Shown here piece after piece: positions 17,654 through 26,810 of a DNA stretch of 64,000 nt. Every line of letters starts with the position of its first letter. Within the stretch, counting starts at the first letter, position 1. Made by a program: the position numbers and the translations under genes. The notes under the pieces are model-generated. The model did no database searches, was not told where the DNA came from, and was given only the letters and a program-made list of their open reading frames with translations. This DNA is from Alistipes sp. GTDB taxonomy: Bacteria > Bacteroidota > Bacteroidia > Bacteroidales > Rikenellaceae. The stretch is from the NCBI GenBank assembly GCA_017532885.1, contig JAFXIS010000054.1:62001-126000 (forward strand). The letters run 5' to 3'.

Positions 17654-18397
17654 TTACTCTTTCCGCCATATCTCCCATGCAGCCTCGGCTTGAGCGTAGA
17701 GCATATCAAGCCCCGAAAGGGTGTGTGCGCCTCTTGCTGCTCCCAACTTCATGAATTTTGTCTCGGTCGGGTTATACACCAAGTCAAAGAGGTAGTGATT
17801 GGGCGTAAGGCAAGCATAGTCAATCTGCGGAGCTGCATCCACCTTCGGGAACATGCCCACAGGCGAAGCATTTACGATAAGCGTATGCCGAGAGAGTATC
17901 TCCTCGGAGATATCATCATATGTAAGGTTTCCCTTTGCCGCATCGCGCGACACAATCTGGTAGGGTATATTGCGCTCCGCCAGCACATACTGCACAGCCT
18001 GCGAAGCACCTCCCGTGCCCAATACCAAAGCCGCCTCGGGCTCCACCTGTCCAAGCAATTTATTGAGCGATAAGCGAATGCCATCCACATCGGTATTATA
18101 GCCGACGCGCTGCCCGTTATCAAAAATCTTCACGCAGTTCACCGCTCCGATATTGCGAGCCTCCGTACTCAACTCATCAAGATAGGGTATAATCTGCTAT
18201 TTGTAAGGTATTGTGACATTGAAACCCACCAGCCCCTCGGTTGAGCGCATAAACTCCTCCACACAGGCAATTTCGGGCAATTCATAGAGCGCATACTCGT
18301 ACTCCGCCGAGAGCCCTTCATGCTCGAATTTCTCGGCAAAGTAGCGCGCCGAAAACGAGTGCCCCAAAGTGCGACCAATAAGCCCTAATCTTTTCAT
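17654..18397 (-). pseudogene. aroE: Shikimate dehydrogenase with in-frame amber stop
   Basis: The frame from the ATG at 18397 to the stop at 17654 encodes a full-length AroE of about 247 residues, except that codon 67 is TAG (18197-18199). The first part ends in GFNVTIPYK, which contains the conserved catalytic lysine; the second continues directly with QIIPYLDELS, then GAVN, the NADP loop GTGGASQAV and NASPVGM. A single C-to-T change in CAG would create the stop. Ordinary genes here end in TAG (for example 4407, 17626), so amber recoding is unlikely. It is the last gene of hisS-S41-mnmA-VTT-aroE and starts 1 nt after its neighbour. Either a recent null mutation or a sequence error. Confidence 0.8.
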
Positions 18398-18398
18398 G

Positions 18399-19007
18399 TT
18401 ACAGCAGTTTTCCGATTAACACAAACGACCCGATAAGCAGCACCGTAAAGGCTATGGCAAGCAGGTTGAAATACTTGTCGATAAATACCTTGATAGGCGC
18501 CCCATAACGCCATATAAGCCACGAAATCAGGAAGAAACGCAATCCGCGTGAGATAATCGAAGCGACGATAAACATACCGAAATTGATATGGAACAATCCT
18601 CCTGCAATGGTGAATAATTTATAGGGTAGAGGAGTAAATCCTGCGGTAAAGACAATCCAGAAATTATACTTGTCATACAGCGCACCGACCTGCTCGAAGC
18701 CCTCGACCGAGAACACATGCGCAAAGAAGAAATCAGCCAATGCAGTATACTCTCCCGACGGAGTTTGCCACAACGCAAAACCAATACCGTAACCAATCGC
18801 AGCTCCGATAATCGAGCCGGCAAGGCATATCGCCGCATAGCGGAACGAGCGGGCCGTAACGCCCAGACATAGCGCAATGAGCAGCACATCGGGCGGAATA
18901 GGGAAGAAACTTGACTCCGCCAAAGCCAGTAGGAACAATGCGAGCCATCCCCAACGCGAATCACCCCACGAGAGTACCCAATCGTATAATCGTTTTACAA
19001 AATTCAT
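18399..19007 (-). CDS. YqaA/DedA-like VTT-domain membrane protein
   Basis: A 202-residue integral membrane protein of the SNARE-associated (VTT/DedA) superfamily. Features seen: an ESSFFPIPPDVLLIALCLG segment near residue 31 with the conserved Glu and Pro residues of the re-entrant loop, glycine-rich helices (GSIIGAAIGYGIGF), and the second loop FTAGFTPLPYKLFTIAGG. Relatives transport or scramble polyprenyl phosphate or phospholipids; the substrate here is unknown. It lies between mnmA and aroE in a tight same-strand run. Confidence 0.78.
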   Translation of the reverse strand: MNFVKRLYDWVLSWGDSRWGWLALFLLALAESSFFPIPPDVLLIALCLGVTARSFRYAAICLAGSIIGAAIGYGIGFALWQTPSGEYTALADFFFAHVFSVEGFEQVGALYDKYNFWIVFTAGFTPLPYKLFTIAGGLFHINFGMFIVASIISRGLRFFLISWLIWRYGAPIKVFIDKYFNLLAIAFTVLLIGSFVLIGKLL

Positions 19008-19054
19008 AAACCTGAAATTTAAGCGCTGGTAAAGTTAGTTATTTTTGCACGATT

Positions 19055-20077
19055 TTAATAACATCCTGCCAAAAATCCACCTCCAATAACGCGATTTTGG
19101 CGATAAAAGACTACGGGTTGCCCAATTGCCGGAGCCCATGCCGGGAGCTCTAATTCCACACGAAAACCACCCTCCGCAGGCTCTGCTTTTCGGATATATC
19201 CCTCAGGGTTGCGCCCTATACCGCGCACCATAACAGATATATCCTTCGAATTGATAAATTCGTTGATATTAACAATATTACAGTTGCTAACCTCAAGCGT
19301 TGATTTATATAGCAACGAATCCTCGCCGACCACCAATCTGTTCCTCTCGGCATCTATCGCCACAACGGCCACCCGCTCAAGCGAACAATCAAAACCTCGC
19401 TTCTGACCTATGGTGTAAAATGCCACACCCGAATGCGTGCCGACTCTTGCACCATTGGCATCGACAACCTCGCCCATGCGAGCCGTCTGCGGACAATGCT
19501 CCAACAAAAAATCACGATACGCCATACCTTGCAGGAAGCAGAGCCCCATACTCTCGCGTTTATCGGCAAAATTAGACCGTATTTCGCTCTTTCTGACATC
19601 ACCCATAGGTGTAATCACCCGCCGCAAAGTATCCTGAGATAAGCCCCAAAGATAGTACGATTGGTCTTTACTGAGGTCTGTCGCGCGAACGATATAATAT
19701 CGCCCATCACACTCCTCGACCTTGAAATAGTGCCCTGTGGCTATATGCTCTACACCCAAGCGGTCAGCCTCCGATATGAGCCACTGCCACTTAATCGCAG
19801 CATTGCACACCGTACATGGCGCCGGCGTATGCCCCGACGAATAACTATCTATAAAGTAGTTGATTATCTTTTCCTGAAAAGCCTCCCTGACATCCACCAC
19901 GAGATGCTCCACGCCTATCTCCTTAGCCACCCGTTGAGCCTTCTCCGTCATAGCCTTATCGCCCACAGTATCGAGCGTAAGCGCAACGACACGCCACCCC
20001 TCGCTCTTCAGCTTCATGGCGGAAGTGACACTATCCATACCGCCACTAAAACCTAAAACAACACTTTTTTGAGGCAT
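19055..20077 (-). CDS. mnmA: tRNA-specific 2-thiouridylase MnmA
   Basis: A 340-residue PP-loop ATPase. The ATP-binding SGGMDS is at 11-16; the two cysteines that carry sulfur are Cys91 (in PCTVCNAAIKW) and Cys180 (in GLCFLQG). The C-terminal beta-barrel (GQKRGF, VVGEDS, then APAIGQPVVFY) is present. It adds sulfur to U34 of Lys, Glu and Gln tRNAs. Length is slightly short for the family. The start lies 8 nt after the S41 protease stop, so translational coupling is likely. Confidence 0.9.
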   Translation of the reverse strand: MPQKSVVLGFSGGMDSVTSAMKLKSEGWRVVALTLDTVGDKAMTEKAQRVAKEIGVEHLVVDVREAFQEKIINYFIDSYSSGHTPAPCTVCNAAIKWQWLISEADRLGVEHIATGHYFKVEECDGRYYIVRATDLSKDQSYYLWGLSQDTLRRVITPMGDVRKSEIRSNFADKRESMGLCFLQGMAYRDFLLEHCPQTARMGEVVDANGARVGTHSGVAFYTIGQKRGFDCSLERVAVVAIDAERNRLVVGEDSLLYKSTLEVSNCNIVNINEFINSKDISVMVRGIGRNPEGYIRKAEPAEGGFRVELELPAWAPAIGQPVVFYRQNRVIGGGFLAGCY

Positions 20078-20085
20078 TTTGATGA

Positions 20086-21687
20086 CTATTTTTGAGGTTC
20101 AAGCAAAGGTACAGCATACCTCTCCCAATTCGACAAGAGGCGCAGAGCCTCGTTATATGGCTCATTTTCACGAGGATTGAGTAGCTGATAAAACTCCGAA
20201 GTCGAGAACAATCGCTGTGCGACCATTGCCGAGAGCTGATTTGTGATAAGTTCTCGAGAGAGCTGCAAGCCCGCCTCATCGTACTCCACACCCTTCGAGG
20301 TTGCAAGCTCCGTAAGGCGATGTATATCGGCATCTGTAAATTGAAATTCCGAATCAAACTGTGCAAAGGTAGGGTAGCGATGCTGCAAATCCTCTCGGCT
20401 AGAGTCAATATACTCCATTATAAAATCGGCATAGAGCCCCTGAGATAACAGCTTCACCATATAATCGCTCACTCGCGTAGTGTCGCTATGTACAATAATG
20501 TCGGGTCGTATGCCTCCGCCACCATAAACCGTGCGTTTCGAGCGCAGCGTCTTATATTCGGGCAGACTATCAACCGCAAGAGAGTCCGTTTCATTACCCG
20601 CCAAACGGCTTAAATGGGCTTTATAATACTTCTCCTTCTCGCCCTTTTCGTAAGGTCGCTGAATCACTCGTCCCGAAGGAGTATGATAACGCGCTACGGT
20701 GATTCTTACAGCCGAGCCATCGCCAAGTGGCACTTGACGCTGCACCAACCCTTTACCAAAGCTATCTCTGCCGACAATCAAGGCCCTATCCCAATCCTGC
20801 AAAGCTCCGGCGACAATCTCACTTGCCGAAGCCGAGCTCTCATCAATTAGCACCACAACCTCGCCATCGAACTCACTGCCACCTCGCGAATGGAAATATT
20901 CGGGATTAACCGCTCGCCCCTCGGTATAAACCACAAGGGCGTCTTTCGGAAGGAAATAACCCGCCAACTCCACCGCCTGCCCAAGCAAGCCGCCACCATT
21001 ACCTCTTAGGTCAAGGATTAAGCTCTCGCACTTGCCTAACGATGCCATAGCTTCGCGGAACTCCTTCATCGTGGTATGCCCAAAGCGATTAACCTTCACA
21101 TAACCCACGCCTTTCGCAGTTTTATACGCCGCATCAATGGTGGTAATAGGGATATTGTCACGCGTAATAGCAAAATGCAGCATTTCGGGGCTATTCCTGC
21201 GGTAAACTCCAACCCTTACCACGCTGCCTCGCTCGCCACGCAATATGGGCGGTACTTCACTGCGTTTTAGCCCAACGACACTCTCGCCATCAACCTCCAC
21301 AATGCGGTCACCGGCCCTCAAACCGACGCTCTCCGCCGGGCCTCCGGCTATGGTATTTACGACAAAAACGGTGTCTTGCAGGATGTTAAATTCAATGCCA
21401 ATACCGCTAAATTCGCCCGCAAAAGACTCCATTTCAGCCTTCAGTTCCTCCTGATTCAGATAATAGGAGTGGGGGTCCAACTCGGCAAGAGTAGCCCGAA
21501 TAGCACTCTCGATGAGTGGCTCCATATCTACATCATCGACATAACCCGCCGATAGATAGGAGTAAAAACGATTGAACTTCTGGATTTGCTCCATATCATC
21601 TCTATTGCGTTGTGCCTTGCTCTGCATAGGTAGCAAAGCAAACAGCACAACCATACAACAAAGAAGATATCGCATCCAAAAGTTCAT
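20086..21687 (-). CDS. S41 family C-terminal processing protease
   Basis: A 533-residue protease with a signal peptide (MNFWMRYLLCCMVVLFALLPMQSKA), so periplasmic or anchored. A PDZ domain spans about 95-175 (GIGIEFNI, ESVGLRAGDRIVEVDGESV). The catalytic serine lies in DESSASASEIVAGAL (about residue 285-290) and the general-base lysine in GRDSFGKGLVQ about 25 residues later, as in CtpA/tail-specific proteases. A C-terminal helical region of about 130 residues follows. It probably trims envelope proteins. It sits between hisS and mnmA with gaps of 21 and 8 nt. Confidence 0.88.
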   Translation of the reverse strand: MNFWMRYLLCCMVVLFALLPMQSKAQRNRDDMEQIQKFNRFYSYLSAGYVDDVDMEPLIESAIRATLAELDPHSYYLNQEELKAEMESFAGEFSGIGIEFNILQDTVFVVNTIAGGPAESVGLRAGDRIVEVDGESVVGLKRSEVPPILRGERGSVVRVGVYRRNSPEMLHFAITRDNIPITTIDAAYKTAKGVGYVKVNRFGHTTMKEFREAMASLGKCESLILDLRGNGGGLLGQAVELAGYFLPKDALVVYTEGRAVNPEYFHSRGGSEFDGEVVVLIDESSASASEIVAGALQDWDRALIVGRDSFGKGLVQRQVPLGDGSAVRITVARYHTPSGRVIQRPYEKGEKEKYYKAHLSRLAGNETDSLAVDSLPEYKTLRSKRTVYGGGGIRPDIIVHSDTTRVSDYMVKLLSQGLYADFIMEYIDSSREDLQHRYPTFAQFDSEFQFTDADIHRLTELATSKGVEYDEAGLQLSRELITNQLSAMVAQRLFSTSEFYQLLNPRENEPYNEALRLLSNWERYAVPLLEPQK

Positions 21688-21708
21688 CGCAAAAAACTAT
21701 ATAATCCT

Positions 21709-23052
21709 CTATGCTATAACCTCGGCAACCGCGTCGAAATCGACAACCGACTGCTCGCCCGTACGCATATTCTTAACCGTAGCCTTCTTTTCGGCAAGCT
21801 CGTTTGAACCGATAATCACCACATACGGCACCTGACGACGATTAGCATACTCCATCTGCTTCTTCATCTTCGTAGGCTCGGGGTAAATCTCGGCAGCTAT
21901 GCCCTTATCGCGCAATGAGCGAATGATACGGAGTGATGCCAACTGCTCCTCCTCGCCAAGATTTACGAACAACACCTTGGTTGAGAAGTTCACCTCCTCG
22001 GGGAAGAGGTCCAAGCCCGTCATAACATCATAGATTCGGTCGGCACCAAACGAGATACCCACACCCGAAGTGTTAGGCAGGCCGAAGATGCCCGTAAGGT
22101 CGTCGTAGCGACCGCCTCCGCAAATCGAGCCAATAGCAAAATCCATAGCCTTAACCTCGAAAATTGCGCCTGTATAATAGTTCAAACCGCGTGCCAGAGA
22201 GAGGTCTAATTCGATAGGGAGCTGCAAGCCCAAGCGCTCGACATAGCCGAATATCTCCGCCATTTCGTCGATACCCTTAACACCTGTTTCCGAGCAACCT
22301 ATAACCTCGCGCAACTTACCGAGTTTCTCGGCATTAGAGCCGCTGAGTTCGAGTATCGGTTGAAGTTTAGCAATAGCCTCATCCTCCAAGCCGCGCTCCG
22401 AAAGTTCAGCCTTGACATTCTCCAAGCCAATCTTCTCCAACTTATCTATCGCAACCGTAATATCCATCATCTTATCGGCATGACCGATAGCCTCGGCGAT
22501 ACCGTAGAGAATCTTGCGGTTATTCATCTTCAGCGTGACATTTATCTTCAGCTTGGCGAATACTCGCTCCACAATCTCGATAAGCTCCACCTCATTGAGC
22601 AAAGAACGCGAGCCGATAACATCGACATCACACTGATAGAACTCGCGATAGCGACCCTTCTGCGGCCTATCGGCACGCCATACGGGCTGCACCTGATAAC
22701 GCTTGAAGGGGAACGAAATCTCGTTCTGATGCTGCACCACATAGCGAGCAAACGGAACGGTCAGGTCGTAACGCAGACCCTTCTCGCAAATCTTCGAAGC
22801 CTGACGCAACTCGCCCTCGCTGAGGTTTGCACCATACTCGCCCGAATTAAGAATCTTAAAGAGGAGTTTGTCGCCCTCGTCGCCATACTTACCCAGCAGG
22901 GTAGATAGGTTCTCCATAGAGGGTGTTTCAAGCGGAGCAAATCCGTATGTGCGGAACACACTTTTGATAGTGTCGAAAATGTATGTACGGCGCATCATCT
23001 CTGCCGGAGAGAAGTCGCGCGTACCCTTTGGAATTGATGGTTTCTGTGCCAT
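21709..23052 (-). CDS. hisS: Histidyl-tRNA synthetase
   Basis: A 447-residue class II aminoacyl-tRNA synthetase. Motif 1 region [14 protein letters not shown] opens the protein, motif 2 lies around [29 protein letters not shown], and the histidine-specific loops [14 protein letters not shown] and GGRYDDL follow; the C-terminal anticodon-binding domain ends the chain. It charges tRNA-His with histidine. First gene of the hisS-S41-mnmA-VTT-aroE run; I saw no leader peptide or obvious promoter in the 89 nt upstream. Confidence 0.96.
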   Translation of the reverse strand: MAQKPSIPKGTRDFSPAEMMRRTYIFDTIKSVFRTYGFAPLETPSMENLSTLLGKYGDEGDKLLFKILNSGEYGANLSEGELRQASKICEKGLRYDLTVPFARYVVQHQNEISFPFKRYQVQPVWRADRPQKGRYREFYQCDVDVIGSRSLLNEVELIEIVERVFAKLKINVTLKMNNRKILYGIAEAIGHADKMMDITVAIDKLEKIGLENVKAELSERGLEDEAIAKLQPILELSGSNAEKLGKLREVIGCSETGVKGIDEMAEIFGYVERLGLQLPIELDLSLARGLNYYTGAIFEVKAMDFAIGSICGGGRYDDLTGIFGLPNTSGVGISFGADRIYDVMTGLDLFPEEVNFSTKVLFVNLGEEEQLASLRIIRSLRDKGIAAEIYPEPTKMKKQMEYANRRQVPYVVIIGSNELAEKKATVKNMRTGEQSVVDFDAVAEVIA

Positions 23053-23141
23053 ATATTGTTTAATTCAAAATCACTTATCTCAAACAAAACAAGAGAGTAA
23101 TTTTATTCAAATTATGAATTAGTTATGTTTATTATAAAATC

Positions 23142-24821
23142 CTATTGATTTTCTGTAAGTTTGCGATACTTCACGCGCTTGGGAGTCATATCAAAGCCCT
23201 GCAACTTCTTCCACTCCTCGTACTCCGAGTAAGAGCCCTCGTAGAATACAACCTTCGAGTCGCCCTCAAACGAAAGGATATGCGTAGCGATACGGTCCAA
23301 GAACCAACGGTCGTGCGAGATAACCACAGCACAGCCGGCGAAGTTCTCCAAGCCCTCCTCCAAAGCACGCAATGTATTCACATCGATATCGTTGGTCGGC
23401 TCATCAAGCAGCAGGACATTTCCCTCCTCCTTTAGCGCCAAAGCCAGGTGCAGGCGGTTACGCTCACCACCCGACAACATACCGCACTTCTTCTCCTGGT
23501 CGGCTCCGCTGAAGTTAAAGCGGCCGACATAAGCGCGCGACGGAATCTGACGGTTACCTAAAGTAATAAGGTCTGAATTCTGCGAAATAACTTCGTAGAC
23601 GGTCTTTTCGGGGTCGATAGACTTATGCTGCTGGTCCACATACGCCAGTTTTACGGTCTGACCTACGGTAAATGTACCCTCGGTAGGCTCCTCCAAGCCC
23701 ATAATCATGCGGAATAGGGTAGTCTTACCCGTACCATTAGGGCCAATCACACCCACGATACCTGCGGGTGGCAGCTTAAAGTTCAAGCCCTCATACAAAA
23801 CTCTATCGCCAAATGCCTTCTTGACATCGTTAGCCTCGATAACCACATCACCCAAACGAGGACCATTTGGGATGAAGATTTCGAGCTTCTCCTCCTTCTG
23901 CTTTGTATCCTCATTCATCAACTTATCGTAGGCCGACAGACGAGCCTTGCTCTTGGCACGACGGCCCGAAGGCGACATACGCACCCACTCAAGCTCGCGT
24001 TCCAAAGTCTTTCTACGCTTCGACTCTTGCTTCTCCTCCATAGCCAGACGCTTGGTCTTTTGGTCGAGCCAGCCAGAGTAGTTACCCTTCCAGGGGATAC
24101 CCTCGCCACGGTCAAGTTCCAAAATCCAACCAGCAACATTATCCAGGAAGTAACGGTCGTGCGTAACGGCGATAACCGTACCCTTATACTGCTGCAAGTG
24201 CTGCTCCAACCAATCAATAGACTCGGCGTCGAGGTGGTTGGTAGGCTCATCCAACAACAACACATCCGGCTGCTGCAACAGCAGACGACACAGAGCCACA
24301 CGGCGACGCTCACCTCCCGACAACACCTTCACACTCTGGTCGGCATCGGGGCAACGCAAGGCGTCCATAGCACGCTCCAATACGCTGTCCAACTCCCAGC
24401 CGTTCACATGGTCAATCTTCTCATACAATTCGCCCTGACGCTCGATAAGACGATTCATCTCGTCGTCCGACATCGGCTCGCACAGCTTTATATTGATATC
24501 CTCATACTCTTTCAATAAGGCAACTGTTTCGGCGCAGCCCTCCTCGACAACCTCCTTTACGGTCTTTGTGTCGTCTAATTGAGGCTCCTGCTCCAAATAA
24601 CCCACCGAGTAACCCGGAGCAAAGACAACTTCGCCCTGATAATTTTTGTCGATGCCGGCGATAATCTTCATAAGGGTAGACTTACCCGAACCATTCAGAC
24701 CGATGATACCGATTTTAGCACCATAGAAGAATGATAGATAGATGTTGTTAAGCACCTTTTTTTGGTTGGTGAAGGTCTTTGACACGCCCACCATCGAAAA
24801 GATAATTTTCTCGTCTGCCAT
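23142..24821 (-). CDS. ettA: Energy-dependent translational throttle protein EttA (ABC-F)
   Basis: A 559-residue ABC-F ATPase with two nucleotide-binding domains and no membrane segment. Walker A motifs are GLNGSGKST (about 41-49) and GPNGTGKTT (about 352-360); signature motifs are LSGGERRRVAL and LSGGERNRLHL; both Walker B regions read LLLDEPTN. The linker between the domains is rich in Lys/Arg/Glu, as expected for the P-site tRNA interaction motif. EttA binds the ribosomal E site and gates the first translation step according to ATP/ADP. It has its own promoter. Confidence 0.93.
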   Translation of the reverse strand: MADEKIIFSMVGVSKTFTNQKKVLNNIYLSFFYGAKIGIIGLNGSGKSTLMKIIAGIDKNYQGEVVFAPGYSVGYLEQEPQLDDTKTVKEVVEEGCAETVALLKEYEDINIKLCEPMSDDEMNRLIERQGELYEKIDHVNGWELDSVLERAMDALRCPDADQSVKVLSGGERRRVALCRLLLQQPDVLLLDEPTNHLDAESIDWLEQHLQQYKGTVIAVTHDRYFLDNVAGWILELDRGEGIPWKGNYSGWLDQKTKRLAMEEKQESKRRKTLERELEWVRMSPSGRRAKSKARLSAYDKLMNEDTKQKEEKLEIFIPNGPRLGDVVIEANDVKKAFGDRVLYEGLNFKLPPAGIVGVIGPNGTGKTTLFRMIMGLEEPTEGTFTVGQTVKLAYVDQQHKSIDPEKTVYEVISQNSDLITLGNRQIPSRAYVGRFNFSGADQEKKCGMLSGGERNRLHLALALKEEGNVLLLDEPTNDIDVNTLRALEEGLENFAGCAVVISHDRWFLDRIATHILSFEGDSKVVFYEGSYSEYEEWKKLQGFDMTPKRVKYRKLTENQ

Positions 24822-24856
24822 ATATTTATTTTTTGTATTATATTCTTATATCTTGG

Positions 24857-24887
24857 CAAAAATACAAAACTAAATTTAGACTACCAA
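24857..24887 (-). promoter_or_regulatory. Promoter of ettA
   Basis: Read on the minus strand: TTGG (24887-24884), 19 nt, TATTTTTG (24864-24857). It lies 35 nt before the ettA ATG at 24821. The rest of the ettA-rubrerythrin gap is AT-rich and holds only the two divergent promoters. Confidence 0.65.
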
Positions 24888-25011
24888 CCATATAACCTTT
24901 TATTTAATATAAACGCCTGGTTTTTTGCCGAATTCACCAAATGTGACAATCGCTTGAAGTTGCAATATAAGTTCTTTTTATGATAATATAAATCTTTATA
25001 ATTAAAAATAT

Positions 25012-25042
25012 ATTGCAAAGGAGTGATATTTTACTAATTTTG
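25012..25042 (+). promoter_or_regulatory. Promoter of the rubrerythrin gene
   Basis: ATTG at 25012-25015, a 19-nt gap, and TAATTTTG at 25035-25042, followed by a 42-nt leader to the ATG. Confidence 0.7.
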
Positions 25043-25084
25043 CATCAGGAAAAAGAAAGTTAAACTCATAAAACAAACAATATT

Positions 25085-25660
25085 ATGAAAAGCGTAAAAG
25101 GAACACTTACAGAGAAGAACTTATTGAAGTCATTTGCCGGAGAGAGCCAGGCTCGTAATCGTTATACATTCTTTGCCAGCGTTGCAAAGAAGGAGGGCTT
25201 TGAGCAGATTGCAGGTGTGTTTATGGAGACAGCCGAGCAGGAGAAGGAGCACGCAAAGCGTTTCTTTAAGTATCTTGAGGGTGGTGATTTGGAGATTACT
25301 GCTACATATCCCGCAGGTAAGATTGGTACAACAGGCGAAAACCTTTTGGCAGCAGCAATGGGTGAGCATGAGGAGTGGGATGTACTCTATGCTGAGTTTG
25401 CACGCGTAGCTGACGAGGAGGGTTTCTCTGAGATTGCAGAGACTTTCCGCCAGATTGCAAAGGTTGAGGCCGAGCATGAGCGTCGCTACTTGAAGTTGCT
25501 GGAGCGCGTAACAAATGGTACAGTATTCGTTCGCGACGGCGAGATTTGGTGGCAGTGCCGTAACTGCGGTTACATCATCTTGGCAAAGGAGGCTCCCATC
25601 AAGTGTCCCGCATGTGCACATCCTCAGGCATATTTCGAGCCCAAGAAGGAGAATTATTAA
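25085..25660 (+). CDS. Rubrerythrin
   Basis: A 191-residue protein. The N-terminal four-helix bundle carries the diiron ligands in SFAGESQARNRY, ETAEQEKEHAKRF, GEHEEWD and KVEAEHERRY; the C-terminal 35 residues form a rubredoxin-like site with CRNC and CPAC. Rubrerythrins reduce hydrogen peroxide with electrons from NADH via rubredoxin-type partners and protect anaerobes from oxygen. It has its own promoter and terminator, so it is a single-gene unit. Codon use looks like that of a highly expressed gene. Confidence 0.95.
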   Translation: MKSVKGTLTEKNLLKSFAGESQARNRYTFFASVAKKEGFEQIAGVFMETAEQEKEHAKRFFKYLEGGDLEITATYPAGKIGTTGENLLAAAMGEHEEWDVLYAEFARVADEEGFSEIAETFRQIAKVEAEHERRYLKLLERVTNGTVFVRDGEIWWQCRNCGYIILAKEAPIKCPACAHPQAYFEPKKENY

Positions 25661-25678
25661 TCGAAAAACTATTATAAG

Positions 25679-25716
25679 AAAAGTTGTTGTAACCGCGAGG
25701 TTGCAACAACTTTTTT
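25679..25716. terminator. Bidirectional terminator between rubrerythrin and CapA-like genes
   Basis: AAGTTGTTGTAACC (25681-25694), loop GCGA, GGTTGCAACAACTT, then a T run: a 14-bp stem with one T-G pair. The A tract on the left makes it usable by the convergent gene too. Confidence 0.85.
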
Positions 25717-25726
25717 AGCAATATAT

Positions 25727-26800
25727 CTATCTTCCGGCTACAAATAAGCTTTTCATAAATCTCTCATACATAGCTCTATCCGTTTTACTCATCCGAAGTG
25801 TATCGCCCACTTGGCGAGGCAATACCGTATACCCGGGCGTCTGCACCCAAACAGGCTCCACCTTAAGCGCATATCGAATCTCACCCGATTCATTTCGTTC
25901 GACATCTATCACGGCAACAATACCTCCATCGCAATGAGGTTTACGCTGATTTGAAACAAAATTCCCCAACGAATAAATCGTTACGCCATTCACGCTATCG
26001 CATTTATAAGGTTGTACCACATGCGGATGGCTGCCAATAATAATATCTACGCCATGTCGTTTCATAAACCTCTCCAAGCGATATTGCGTGCTATTAGGTT
26101 TTAATTGATACTCCGCGCCCCAATGCACCACAGCAACCACACAATCCACGCTATCCTGTTCTATGCGGGCAAAATCCTCCGCCATGGCTAAAGTGTCAAG
26201 ATGCGCCACATAACTCCCCTTTGGAACGGGAATGCCATTTGTGCCATAGGTATAATTCACTATGGCAAACGAGATATCATTCTGATTTATATAACAGATT
26301 CTATTCCTGCGATAATCAACACTATCCCTCCATACTCCGACGCGTTTCATACCTAAAGAGTCGATAATTGCCGTTGTTGAGTTAATACCTTCTGCCCACC
26401 TGTCGCAGCAGTGATTATTTGCCATCGCCACTACATCTACACCCATATCGCGCAAAGCAACCGCAACCTCCGCCGGAGAGCAGAAACACGGATATCCGGT
26501 GTATGAGCCTTTGTGGGATAGGGTAGTTTCAAGGTTTATAATTGCAATGTCGGCATCGCGAAACAGAGGCGCAACATACCTCAGCGACGCATGATAATCA
26601 TACCCGCCGTCAGCCCTACGCGCAGCCCTTATCTGGGGAGAGTGCTGCATAAAATCACCGCCTGCAACTATTCGCACCCGACGCTTTTGCTCCACACGCG
26701 TTTCGTCGGACATCTCCGCCGCAGGGGCTTCGAACTCCACGAAATATAGCGGCAAAAACGCCACGACCAACATTATTGCTATGGACAGAAAATATCTCAT
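25727..26800 (-). CDS. CapA-family metallophosphatase-like protein
   Basis: A 357-residue protein with an N-terminal hydrophobic segment (MRYFLSIAIMLVVAFLPLYF). Motifs of the CapA/PGA_cap calcineurin-like family are seen: RIVAGGDFMQH, IINLETTLS, AMANNHCCDRW, VVHWGAEY, IIGSHPHVVQP and YSLGNFVSN. Family members take part in poly-gamma-glutamate capsule anchoring, but most gut homologues have no known role, and no capsule synthesis genes (CapB/CapC) are nearby. It ends the run LuxC-like, PatB-like, CapA-like, starting 10 nt after the PatB-like stop. Confidence 0.8.
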   Translation of the reverse strand: MRYFLSIAIMLVVAFLPLYFVEFEAPAAEMSDETRVEQKRRVRIVAGGDFMQHSPQIRAARRADGGYDYHASLRYVAPLFRDADIAIINLETTLSHKGSYTGYPCFCSPAEVAVALRDMGVDVVAMANNHCCDRWAEGINSTTAIIDSLGMKRVGVWRDSVDYRRNRICYINQNDISFAIVNYTYGTNGIPVPKGSYVAHLDTLAMAEDFARIEQDSVDCVVAVVHWGAEYQLKPNSTQYRLERFMKRHGVDIIIGSHPHVVQPYKCDSVNGVTIYSLGNFVSNQRKPHCDGGIVAVIDVERNESGEIRYALKVEPVWVQTPGYTVLPRQVGDTLRMSKTDRAMYERFMKSLFVAGR

Positions 26801-26810
26801 CTAAAGCCGA

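Noticed and set aside
18197..18199. Amber codon in aroE as a recoded (pyrrolysine-like) site
   Set aside because: TAG ends several intact genes here, no recoding element is seen after it, and the codon after it restores the normal AroE sequence, so a nonsense mutation is simpler.
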